Shown: positions 9,874-20,193 of the stretch, in pieces | How the letters are laid out: every line of letters begins with the position of its first letter | How positions within the stretch are numbered: position 1 is the first letter of the stretch | Assembly (NCBI GenBank): GCA_039583875.1 | Contig: CM077159.1 | Location: forward strand, 5,583,371 to 5,647,370 | DNA: 64,000 nt | Origin: Platanthera guangdongensis | Taxonomy: Eukaryota > Streptophyta > Magnoliopsida > Asparagales > Orchidaceae | Reading direction: 5' to 3' | Notes under the pieces: generated by a model | The model's database searches: none | Told to the model about the DNA's origin: nothing | What the model saw: only the letters and a program-made list of their open reading frames with translations | Translations under genes and position numbers: made by a program

Positions 9874-11187
9874 TTGTTTTATGTGCAGGTGAAGACCTAT
9901 CCAACATCTAACCAGCAATGGTACTTGGATAGTGGGTGCTCTAAGCACATGACAGGGAACAAGGACAACCTCACTTCCTTTAGAGCCAAGCTTGGACCCA
10001 AAGTTATCTTTGGTGATTCCAACTTTGGACAAACTAAAGGATATGGTGCAGTCCAGATTGGTTCAGTAACCTTCAAGAAAGTAGCCTATGTGGAAGGACT
10101 GAAGCACAACCTAATCAGCATCAGTCAGCTATGTGATGAAGGCTACCAGGTGACCTTCAGCAAAACCTTATGCAGAATCAAGTCAGAGGACAACACAACT
10201 GTGTTGACAGGTAAAAGGAAAGGTAACATCTATCTAGTAGATTTTCTTTCAACTAATGTAGATATTTGCCTGTTTAACTCTGTCTGTAGACCAAATGTTT
10301 TATGGCATAAGAGACTAGGACACCTAAATCTTAGAACTATTGCTAGGCTCTCCAAGGACAACCTTGTTAGAGGACTACCTTCTGGCCCCTACAAGAAGGA
10401 AGGACTCTGCAGGGCTTGTCAATTAGGCAAGCAAACTAAAAATAGTTTTAAGTCACTTAATAAGAGTGATTCACCTAGGATATTGTATCTGTTACACATG
10501 GATCTATTTGGACCCATCACAGTACAAAGCATAGGAGGGAAATCCTACACTTTAGTAGTTGTAGATGACTTCTCTAGATTCACTTGGGTGTTCTTTATAA
10601 GGAAGAAGTCTGATAACTTTAAGTGTCTGACAGAGTTTCTCAAATGTATACAGATTGAGTTCAATACTCACATTGCCCTAATCAGAAGTGATCATGGGAC
10701 AGAGTTTGATTCTCTTCTTATGCAAGAGTTCTGTCAGAGTGAAGGGATCAGGCATACTTTCTCAGCTCCTAGAACTCCTCAACAAAATGGGGTAGCTGAA
10801 AGGAAAAATAGAACCCTTATTGAATCTGCCACTACATTGTTGTCAGATGCTTATCTACCTCTATCCTTTTGGGCAGAGGCAGTGAACACCTCCAACTATG
10901 TGCTGAACAGAAGTCTGATACATAAACTAAAGGGAAAGACTCCCTATGAATTACTCAAAGGGAAGAAACCTAAAGTTGACTATTTCAGAATTTTTGGTTG
11001 TATTTGCTACATTCACAATAATGACAAGAAATATCTAGCAAAATTTCAAGCCAAAGCTGATGAAGGAGTGTTTCTGGGATACTCCATGATCAGCAAGGCC
11101 TATATGGTCTATAATAAATCATCCTTGAAAATTGAGGAATATGTTCATATTTCTTTTGATGAAACTAACATGTCTTTCAAGGAGTAG
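9874..11187 (+). pseudogene. SIRE-like pol, part 1: protease and integrase
   Basis: This frame, +1 relative to gag, opens next to the gag stop. It carries an aspartic protease motif (WYLDSGCSKHMTG), the integrase zinc domain (WHKRLGHLN ... CRACQLGKQ), and the catalytic core (Asp in LLHMDLFGPI, Asp in IRSDHGTEFD, Glu in QNGVAERKNRTL). An in-frame TAG at 11185-11187 cuts it before the RT. The next segment continues in the same phase. No own start codon is needed if gag-pol is made by frameshift or readthrough; how this copy would do so is not visible. Confidence 0.92.
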
Positions 11188-11640
11188 ATATCTTCTACCA
11201 TAGAACCTTTGCAGGAACTCTCTCTAGTTGAAGATATGAACAAGTTACAGGTTGCTCAAGAAGAAGAAAGCAGTGAAGATGAAGGGAATGCCTCACTCAT
11301 TGAAGCTCAACTTGAAGAGCCAGTTGATGTACCACAAGAGGAAACAACAACACAGGTTGGTGAACAATCAACACCCCCTGTTGATTTAGTAACATCAAGA
11401 GACCATCCAATTTCCCAAATAATTGGAGAAATCTCAGCTGGTGTGCAAACCAGAAATCAGGTCAACCAAAACCTGTTGCACACCTGCTTCCTATCTCAAA
11501 TTGAACTTCAGTCCATTCAAGATGCAGAGCAAGATCCACACTGGATCATTGCAATACAAGAGGAGTTGCATCAATTTGAGAGGAACAAAGTATGGGAACT
11601 AGTGCCAAAGCCTAAGGATCATTCCATTGTTGGAACAAAT
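11188..11640 (+). pseudogene. SIRE-like pol, part 2: integrase-RT linker and RT start
   Basis: It is in phase with part 1 after the TAG. It is acidic (EEESSEDEG) and then enters the RT N-terminus (DPHWIIAIQEELHQFERNKV). A one-base deletion near 11637 (inside GGAACAAATGGG) shifts the frame; the old frame stops at 11659-11661. Confidence 0.85.
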
Positions 11641-13037
11641 GGGTATTCAGAAACAAAATAGATGATCAAGGAGTAATTATAAGAAATAAGGCAAGGCTAG
11701 TTGCTCAGGGATATTCTCAAGAAGAAGGAATTGACTACGACCAGACTTTTGCACCTGTTGCAAGATTGGAAGCCATCAGGATATTTCTAGCTTATGCAGC
11801 TCATAAAGGCTTCAAGGTTTATCAGATGGATGTCAAAAGTGTCTTCTTAAATGGAGACATCAAAGAGGAAGTCTATGTCAGACAACCTCTAGGTTTTATC
11901 TCTCCAACTCTTCCTGATTATGTTTTTAGACTGAACAAAGCATTATATGGTCTCAAGCAAGCTCCTAGAGCATGGTATGAGACCCTAGCATGGTTTCTCT
12001 TGGAAAATGGTTTTATAAGGGGTAGAGTAGAGCAAACTCTTTTTATCAGAACCCATAAGTCCCATACCCTACTAGTACAAATTTATGTAGACGATATCAT
12101 TTTTGGTTCTACTGACTCAAAATTGTGCAGAAGGTTTTCTAACCTGATGCATTCTAAATTTGAGATGAGTAGAATGGGTGAGCTATCCTTCTTTCTAGGA
12201 TTGCAAGTCAAACAACATGCTGAAGGCATCTTTATTTCTCAAACCAAATATGCTAATGAACTGGTTAAGAAATTTGGTATGTCTGAGGCATCTTGTATGA
12301 AAACACCCATGCCTACCAATGTTGTATTGGATGCTGATAAACATGGGAAACCTGTTGATCAGACAACATATAGAGCAATGATTGGCTCTTTACTGTACCT
12401 TACAGCTAGTAGACCAGATATAATGTTTGCTACATGTATATGTGCTAGGTTCCAAGTAAGCCCTAGAGAGTCACACCTAACATTAGTAAAGAGGATTCTC
12501 AGGTATGTTAAAAGTTGTCCAAATCTAGGCCTCTGGTATCCAAAAGATTCAGCATTTGAGTTAACTGGATTCTCTGATGCTGATTATGCTGGATGCAGAA
12601 TTGACAGGAAAAGCACCAGTGGAACTTGTCAGTTCCTTGGTGATAGACTTGTTTCTTGGTTTTGTAAGAAACAAACATCTGTGTCAACTTCAACTGCTGA
12701 AGCTGAATATATGGCTGCAGGCAGTTGTTGTTCACAAATTTTGTGGATCCAAAACCAACTCCTAGACTATGGATACAACTTAGAGAAGTCTAAAATTTTT
12801 TGTGATAACACAAGTGCTATTTCAATAGCTCAAAATCCAGTCCTCCATAGTAGGACAAAACACATAGAGATTAGACATCATTTCTTAAGGGATAATGTTG
12901 AAAAACACAAAATTGAACTACAATATATCCCAACTGATTTACAAAGGGGAGATATTTTCACCAAGCCTTTGGATGAAAAGAAACACACCTTCTTCCTAAA
13001 TCAGTTAGGAATGTTAGATGGAGGAAGCCTTAAATAA
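11641..13037 (+). pseudogene. SIRE-like pol, part 3: reverse transcriptase and RNase H
   Basis: After the frameshift the RT reads on unbroken. It has the fingers/palm motif [11 protein letters not shown], the [17 protein letters not shown] block, the catalytic YVDDIIFG, and LGLQVKQ. RNase H follows, with [28 protein letters not shown], and [13 protein letters not shown]. It ends at a TAA at 13035-13037. This is the standard copia RT/RNase H length and content. Confidence 0.93.
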
Positions 13038-13130
13038 TATCCAAGATTTTGAAAGCTTAAAAATTGACCAAGACTAGACAAAAATTCTGATTTTTCTTAG
13101 TGTCTAGAATTTTTCTGATTTCTGAACTGC

Positions 13131-13389
13131 GCTCGACGATTTCCCCAAAGATCGTCGAACGGAGATCGACGATTTCCAGAATCGTCAAACTGAGTTCAGC
13201 GCCTCTCAGATAGTATGAACTATCTTTTCCGGTCAACGATCGTCGAACGGCGCTCGACGATTTTGTTCACTGAACGATCGTCGAACGGAGCTCGACGCTC
13301 TCCAAGATCGTCGAACGGAGATCAACGATGTTGGAGTCTCTTCAGATTCCTTTAGAAGCCTCGATCGTCGAACTGAGTTCAACGATCTT
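13131..13389. repeat. ATCGTCGA/TCGACGAT array between SIRE pol and third ORF
   Basis: About five units such as ATCGTCGAACGGAGATCGAC sit between the pol stop (13037) and the 5' end of the third ORF. They lie just upstream of a TATA-like run (CTAATATATAAC at about 13409-13420). The location suggests an internal promoter or insulating spacer, but no function is shown. Confidence 0.85.
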
Positions 13390-13458
13390 TCCAATTCTGC
13401 GTCGAACCCTAATATATAACTCATTTTTCGCCATCGTTCTCTCTTGCGCTTTCATTTT

Positions 13459-13525
13459 CTCTGTAAGAATCTTCTTCCCTCCAAACAGTTCTACACTTGG
13501 TCGTTTTGTTTGTTGCATTTTTGCA
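13459..13525 (+). other. Candidate 5'-UTR intron ahead of the SIRE third ORF
   Basis: A donor-like TCT/GTAAGAATC near 13459 and an acceptor-like TTTTTGCAG/GTAC near 13526 bracket about 65 bp of pyrimidine-rich sequence. The ATG at 13531 lies a few bases after the acceptor. Splicing is inferred from the motifs only. Confidence 0.4.
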
Positions 13526-13530
13526 GGTAC

Positions 13531-16500
13531 AATGGCTGTGTCAGTTGCAGTTCTAGCCGCAATGAAGTTCGATGTTGGATTCGACATTGATATAGAATCT
13601 TTCAACACCATTGATCCAATTTTCCAAGATATACTGGCTTTATTCAAGGATCAGAATCTGTCTGCCCTCATGACCACTAGAATCAAGCTGGCTTCAGATG
13701 AGATAAAGGAGTGGGTCTATACTGCTCATAATCAAGACAACTCCACAATAGTTGGGTCCATTGCTGGAACTCAGGTACCTTTGTCCCCCACCATTTTAAC
13801 AGAGGTTTTTGGACTAAGAAATGGAGATGATATTGCTGAGTTATCTGGAGAGGATTACTGTGACCTGCTTGCCAGGATGGGTCATCCAGAGGGACACCCT
13901 AGCAAGCTATTCAAGAGGAACCTGTCTGTTGAATACAGGTTCCTAGCAGATGTGGTAGGGAAAGTGCTGCTTGCAAAGCACTCTGCTCATGACACAATAT
14001 CCAGATACCAGCTCTGCCTCATGGGAGCTCTGGTGGATAAGAGAAGTTTAAACTGGGGAGAGGTCTTCTTTGACCTAATCAAGAAGAAAATAAACAAAAG
14101 CTTTGTTAACTTTGGAAGGATTCTTGGAGTCTTCCTGCAGAACAAGTGCCCTGCCTTGCTGGTCTCCTCTGGAGTTCACATAAATACCTCCAAGAGACTC
14201 ACCTGTGCCCTCTTTGGCAAGTGGGACAGGCAAATCAGCAAGCCTGGCAGGCCCTCCTCAAGTGCTCCTTCAGGCACCAGGACTCAAAGAGTCACTCCTC
14301 CACAGGTCTCTGCTCCTACAGATGACCTGGCTGTTGCTGTTGCTGCCTCTTCTCCTCCTCCACTTCCAACCCTTCCTCTACCATCCACCATTCCAGCTCC
14401 ATCCACCATTACCATCTCTAGCCCATCTCTAACATCAATTCCATCTCCAGAACCCATTCTGCCTCCACCAGTAGACCACTTGCACCCTCTGTTCTCATAC
14501 CCTCCACCAGTTTCACCTCTTCTCCATCCATTCCATCATTCACCCTCCTGGATGACTCCTATATGGATGATTCCCCATCCTCTCCTCCAGACTTACCCTC
14601 CTCCTCAACTTCATTCCAAGATCTCCTCCACCATATCATTGACCAACCAACTTTCACCCCATCCATATCCATCCCCTTGTCCTCCATTTCCACTATCCCA
14701 ACACCTGAGCCATCCATTCCACTCTCCAGCCCTCCACTTCCAGCATCCTCAGCTATCCCTTTTCCCTCTACCTCTACTCCTATTATTGAGCCAGTAGACC
14801 TCTCAGCCCTAGCTGACAAGTTGTATGAGCTAATTGCCCCCAGGCTCTCTCTACTCTTGGAGACCTCATTGGCTCCTCTACACTTGTTAGTGGCAGCCCT
14901 CTCTGCCAGGCTTTCCTACCTCCTTCCTCAGGCAGCACCACCAGCAGTTTACCTTGATACAGATGTCTCTGCATCTAGGCAGGGGGAGATGCCCTATGAA
15001 GCAAGCCTTCACGCTGTTGCTGCTGCTGTTTCTGCTCCTGCTGCTGATGATACTGCCGCTGCTGCTGATGTTTTTGTGTCTGCTGCTCTTTCTGCTCCTG
15101 TTGCTGTGTCTCCAGAATATCAGACTCCTACTGCAGTTTTTGCAATTGACCTAAGGTCTTTGCTATCTGCCTTTGACACTGCCTTCTTCAGCTATTTGCC
15201 AGAGAGAAATGCTGTCCTGCCCACAGAAGATTTATCCAAGGCATTGGTGCCTTTCTCTTGCTGTGACCCCAACATTATCTCCTCTTTTGTATATTCAGTG
15301 ATTGCTGCTACTGAAGATGTTACTGCTGATGCTGAAGAAAGGATTGTTGTTGCTGCTGCTGATTCTGATGAGCCAATATCCAAGGATCTTCTGATGTCAG
15401 AGGCCACTATTTTTGAGCCTGCTGCAGTTTTTGATGTTGTTTCTGCTGTTAGTGAAATTTCTGCTGATGATAGTGAGACAGTTGCTGCTGTTGTCACCAG
15501 TCCAGTATCTGCTGCTGCTGCTGTAATTGCTTCTGTTGCACCCTCTCCATTTGCTGCTCCATCTGCTGCTATCACCTCTACTGCTGCTGTTGTTGTTCCT
15601 GCTTCACCTCCTGTATCTGCTGCTGTTCAGCTGAAGAAAGAATTGACGAATAAAATAGATGCTATATATGATGACCAGAGTTCTGAGACTGATGAGTTCA
15701 AAACAGACTCTGATGATTCAGCTGCTACCATTGCCAGAAAAGGGAAGGTAAGGAGCAAGGCAATGAAAAGGGTTCCTCCTGCAAAAGTCAAGGATAATAA
15801 TGACATTCCATACTACATCCTTCATAACTGCCAAATTACTGAGCATTGGATGCAGTATTCCAAGAACCAGCTGAAAGCCATGAAGAAAAAGAGAAAATAT
15901 GAGAAGGGCTCATCTCAATTTCAGCACCCTCATCCTCCTCCACCACCTCCTCCTGATGCAGGTGCAGGTGGAAGCTCTGCAAGTCAAGCCCCAGCTAGAA
16001 GTCAGGCTCCCTATCAACCCCATGCCAGATCCTACCAAAGGGAAGGCCAATCTAGGGGTTCATATTCTAGGAGAGGAGGATACAGGGGTAGTCAAAGAGA
16101 TTTTCAGGTTTATTCCAAAGGGTACTCCAGGCAGCACCCATATTCTAGGGGAGGACATAGTCCTGCTGATACTACTTCTGGTCCCTTCCCCTACAAGCTA
16201 AAAGAGACAGTGTCTGCCAGGCCTCCTCAAGATAATTCTTCCAACAGGTATGAGCCACCTGTACCATTTGAGGACCCTGAAAAGAATCCAGCTGCTTGGA
16301 CTGCCAGGATGAAGGAGTTGGCTGCACTAGACCAGATCAAGAAGGCCAGAGAACAAGGACTAGATACTTCCAACATTTCTACAATGTCTGAGCAAAGGCA
16401 AAAAGAATTAGAAAGATATGCCTCCAGTAAATTCTTTGATGCTGACAAATACATGGAGTTGCATCCTGCTGCTGTGGTTCCCAGGTCTTCAAAGCAAACT

Positions 16501-16593
16501 TACTTGGGTGCAGCAGATGACACCAGGTCCAACAAGGAAGCTCTAAACCCTAACAGAGAAATCAAAATGGTTAAAGGCAAAGAGAAGAAGTGA
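13531..16593 (+). pseudogene. SIRE-like third ORF ('env-like' position), one frameshift
   Basis: The best start is ATG 13531 (MAVSVAVLAAMKFD). Frames upstream of it are probably UTR. Residues about 60-220 (GEDYCDLLARMGHPEG, YRFLADVVGKVLL, MGALVDKRSLNWGEVFF) resemble the Pfam 'putative plant transposon protein' (Transposase_32) domain. A Pro/Ser-rich stretch follows. Near 14430-14470 the frame shifts; the second frame runs to 16593. It then has long Ala/Val-rich low-complexity segments, a Lys-rich block, a poly-Pro run, and an Arg/Gly/Tyr-rich part (SYSRRGGYRGSQRDF) like RNA-binding RGG regions. I see no convincing signal peptide, transmembrane anchor or cleavage site, so an envelope role is not supported. 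It lies where SIRE elements carry their 'envelope-like' ORF. Confidence 0.8.
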
Positions 16594-16754
16594 CAGTGTA
16601 AGGTGACAATTTCTGTGAATTCTGACTGCTATCTGGATGCTATATATATATATCTCTGTGATGTTTCTGCAATATCTAGCTGTTGTTTTTATGCTTTTCT
16701 GATTGTATGTTGTTATTTAAATTTTCCAAAGCCTGTAAATAGTAATTCTAACCC

Positions 16755-16768
16755 AAATAGGGGGAGAT
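16755..16768 (+). other. Polypurine tract, SIRE
   Basis: AAATAGGGGGAGAT lies directly before the right LTR start at 16769. The 160 bp between the third ORF stop and this tract contain no feature I recognise. Confidence 0.85.
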
Positions 16769-18282
16769 TGTTGGAACACCCTATTACTAATTTGGGTCAG
16801 GATCACTATGTCTCTAGGAACCTTTATTTGACCTCCTGTATAGCTTAAAAGGTCAATTCGAATTGAGTCTAAGGGTTAGAAGTCTAGGTTTGGAAGCTGC
16901 CCTGAAGACCAAGTTTTTCTGACTGGAGACTAAGTCTGATCGTCGAGCTCAGCACGACGATTCGTCGAACTCCGATCGACGATCGTCTAGCTCAACTTCG
17001 ACAGATCGTCGAACTCCATTCGACGATCGCTGAGCTCAACTTCATAATATCGTCGAACTCCATTCGACGATCGGTGAGCTCAGTTCGACGATTTTGACTC
17101 TGCTTTGGACCTTTATCTCTGAGCTCAGTTCGACGATCTTTGAGCTCAGATCGACGATATTTTTGTTGCTTAAGATTTCCTGATCGCTGAGCTCAGCTCG
17201 ACGATAGCAGAGCTCAGTTCGACGATTTCAGATAACTTTCAGAATTCAAATTCAAATCAGTTAAGAGTTATTCTGCAATTAATTCAGAGATTTGCTAGCC
17301 GTTTACATTCAATTCTGGACCAAGTTTCAAGGGATTTTCCAAAGAATAATTCTGTAGACTTTCCTCCAGAAGAGATTATGCAATTAAGGATGCAATCAAT
17401 GCAGTCCAACGGCTATCCTTGACAGAGAATGATATTCTATTCTGGAACAGAGAATAAAAGACAGAATGGTTTTTGAATCAAACAGTAGAACAAGACAGAG
17501 CACACACAATACAGAATACAGAAAGATACTCAAAAGTTTTCTGTCAAAAAGAATTCTGAAGAACACTCATCAAAGAGATCAAGCTTTCAAAAATCTTCAG
17601 ATCTCTTCAGATCTCAAAGTGTTCAAGGCCAACATCATTTCAAGACTCTAGACACTTAACATTTCAGCTTGCTGAAATCATTTATTGCTGAAGTTCTATC
17701 CTTGAAGGCCTATCACCCTCAGCAAAACTCTTCTTCCGGAAGATCTCAAGGATTCAGGGGGAGCTTTGACATCAATCCACATATTCTTCTCAGTTGGTTG
17801 AGAAAGAGAAGACTGCCATCACTCTCTCACCCCCACTCTATAAAGGGTTTTTCAAACTCCCTTCAAAAGTTTGAATCTGGTTTTTGAGCACCTTGTCAAA
17901 AGCTCATTGGTGGCAAGACACCTGATCAAAAAATCTGCTTTGGTTTTTGAGCACCTTATCAAAAGCTCATTGGTGCCCAGGACACCTGATCAACTCATCC
18001 TGCAGTGGATTCCTACCTAGGGTGGTAGAAGAGTGGATGTACCCAAGTTTGGGGAACCACTATATTCCCTTGTGTCATCTGGTTTTGGCTTGTTTTCTTT
18101 TTGTTTCTGGCCTTGATTTTTCTGTGCTTAGTATTTGCATAGCTCTGTACTGTGATTAGATTTATTTCTGCTTCCCTGCTCACACATATTACAACAATTG
18201 TTGTAAAAGTTTGCAAAAGTTTTAAAGCACCATATACTTATTCACCCCCCTCTAGAGTATATCAGATCTAGTTGCTCTTTCA
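16769..18282 (+). repeat. 3' LTR of the SIRE-like element
   Basis: This 1514-bp copy pairs with 6155-7669 and has the same palindrome array at 16938-17227. It keeps a TATA-like CTATAAAG at 17838-17845, which is changed in the 5' LTR. It ends at 18282, followed by CACTT. Confidence 0.95.
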
Positions 18283-18287
18283 CACTT
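18283..18287. repeat. Target-site duplication CACTT (right)
   Basis: Matches 6150-6154 and lies directly after the 3' LTR. Confidence 0.93.
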
Positions 18288-19834
18288 CCGCTTCCGGGAG
18301 CCAAGAGTCATCAGAGGCAGGGCGATCACGCTAGCGGATCAAGTAGCGGCGCACATCGCCATCAGTAGTGGGAAACACGTCATCCTGGAGAATCCTGTCT
18401 GGCAAAAATATTGTCCTGGCAAACCTGGGAAAAGCATTAGGCAGCAAAGGGGGAAAATCTATATCATCAACATGTAGCGTACCTCCGTTGGAGACCCACG
18501 GAGAGAGCGAGCCCTTAACCCCCTCAACCCCATACCCATGAGAATCTGTAGTGGAACTAAACAGACAGGAAGATAATTCTAGTGGCGGAGCAATATATGG
18601 CGTTAAATCCGAAACATTAAAAACAGGGGAAATACCCAAATCAGTTGGTAATTCCAAAAGAAAAGCATTGTCTCCTAACCGTTTTAAAATCCGAAAAGGT
18701 CCAGCTCGCCGATCCGCTAACTTTTTTAAGGTGCCCGTAGGCAACCGTTCAGGGATGAGACGTACCATGACTAAATCGCCCACTTTCAAGGGAGACACTC
18801 TCTTATGTGCATTGGCATGAACTTGATAAGACGCGTATTGAGTGGTAAGGGTTTCATTTATGCGTTTGTGAAGATCATGGATGTGAGAGGCAAAGTTCTG
18901 TGCAAATTGACTTGACTTAAATGATGGCGGTAACGGAAGCAAGTCAAGGGGCACGAGAGCTTTATAACCGTGCACGATCTCATTCGGGGACAAACCCGTG
19001 GACCTATTTTTGGAATTATTATATGCTAACTAAGTATTAGGGAGGATAAGGTCCCATGTACCCTTGTGGTCTCCCACAAGGAATTGAAGCAAACTACCTA
19101 AACTTATGTTCACAACTTCGGTTTGCCCATCCGTCTGTGAATGGTACGCGGAAGAGAATAGAAGTTTGGTGCCCATAATCCTCCACAGGGTCTTCCAAAA
19201 ATAACTAGTAAACTTCACATCCCTATCAGTAACTATAGACTTTGGAACTCCTCGATGTCCTACCACCTCTTTAAAATATAATTGTGCAACGTGTGACGCA
19301 TCGTTGGTTTTATGGAAAGCGATAAAATAAGCCATTTTAGAGAAGCGATCTACAACAACTAAGATAGAGTCGTGACGTCGAAATGTGATTGGGAGGCCGA
19401 GAATGAAGTCCATGCTAACGTCTTCCCAAGGAATAGACGGAATCAGAAGAGGGGTATAAAGCCCCGCATTAGTTTTGTTCCCCTTAGCCAGTTGGCACGC
19501 TCGACAACTACCCACGATCTTACTAACCATGGCCCTAAGACCGGGCCAATAAAACTTGACTTCAACTAACGTGATCGTCTTGTCGCGGCCAAAGTGTCCA
19601 CCTAATCCTCCACCATGCAATTCCCACGCTATGAAGTGTCGTATGGAGGAACGGGGGATGCAAAGCTTCGAATGGTTAAATAAGTAGCCGTCCCGGATGT
19701 AAAAAGAAGTAATGGTTGTCGGTGAGTCATCTTGAGTGGCGAAATAGATATCCTTAAAATCTTGGCAGTGGACGTACTCGTCCTTAATCCTATCGAAGCC
19801 AATCACCTTAACTTCTAGCGTGGAGAGCAATAAT
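18288..19834 (-). pseudogene. Chromovirus integrase and chromodomain-like end (middle fragment)
   Basis: Minus-strand continuation of the chromovirus pol between the two copia insertions. It has the zinc region (HGGGLGGHFGRDK ... CRACQLAKGNK) and the core (Asp in DVSMDFILGLP, Asp in SIVTDRDVKF, Glu in QTDGQTEVVN). The GPF/Y module (DRRAGPFRILKRLGDNAF) and a chromodomain-like tail (RYLIR then DRPASDDSW) follow. In-frame TAG stops lie at 19030-19032 and 18331-18333; the second falls inside the tail. On the right it joins RNase H at 31264 across the copia insertion, and on the left the C-terminus at 6154 across the SIRE insertion, both in phase. Confidence 0.9.
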
Positions 19835-19839
19835 GAAAC
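19835..19839. repeat. Target-site duplication GAAAC (left), partner 31264-31268
   Basis: GAAAC precedes the TGTTGGAGTTACC terminus at 19840 and follows the partner LTR at 31263. Removing the insert rejoins the RNase H-integrase frame of the chromovirus. Confidence 0.92.
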
Positions 19840-20060
19840 TGTTGGAGTTACCATGGTGATCTAGAAGTGGTCAAACATGTAATCTCACTGCCAACGCGAT
19901 ATGAGCCTGCAGGGTCGCACATAAGAGATGTGGAGAAGTTGGATGATTGACTGTGTTGATAAAGGTTACCAATCACCGACCTGAATGGGGTTATGGGCAA
20001 AGTGTTGCCTTAAAGGATCGTCGGGTTGGGCAAATGTTGCCTTGAAGGATTGGTAAGAAT

Positions 20061-20193
20061 AGTCGACCGAGGGTCGACGATAGTCGACCGAAGGTCGACG
20101 ATCGTCGACCGCGGGTCGACATGTATCGTCGACCGCGGGTCGACGAGTATCGTCGACCGCGGGTCGACGTGTATCGTCGACTGCGGGTCGACG
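20061..20193. repeat. GTCGACCGCGGGTCGAC palindrome array (left part)
   Basis: Units ATCGTCGACCGCGGGTCGAC recur with small changes. The array continues at 23341-23470, beyond the inserted solo LTR; the intact version is at 30304-30540. Open frames here (VDRGSTIVDR-type repeats) are artefacts of the array. Confidence 0.92.
20189..20193. repeat. Target-site duplication CGACG (left), partner 23341-23345
   Basis: CGACG lies on both sides of the solo LTR and is itself part of the palindrome unit. The short, repetitive target makes the duplication a little less certain than the others. Confidence 0.8.

Larger units (their letters stand above)
6155..18282 (+). mobile_element. SIRE/Maximus-like Ty1/copia element, full length, 12.1 kb
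   Basis: Two LTRs (6155-7669 and 16769-18282) differ at about 28 sites by eye (about 1.8%). A primer site, polypurine tract and CACTT duplications are intact. Internal order is gag (7797-9872), protease-integrase-RT-RNase H (9874-13037), then a large third ORF (13531-16593) before the 3' LTR. Copia order (integrase before RT) plus a long 3' ORF is characteristic of the SIRE lineage. Pol has one in-frame stop and one frameshift, and the third ORF has one frameshift. The copy is therefore young but probably non-autonomous. Confidence 0.93.

Noticed and set aside
13531..16593. Envelope glycoprotein
   Set aside because: The position is right for an 'env-like' ORF, but no signal peptide, membrane anchor or cleavage site can be seen. 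The composition suggests a cytoplasmic or RNA-binding protein.
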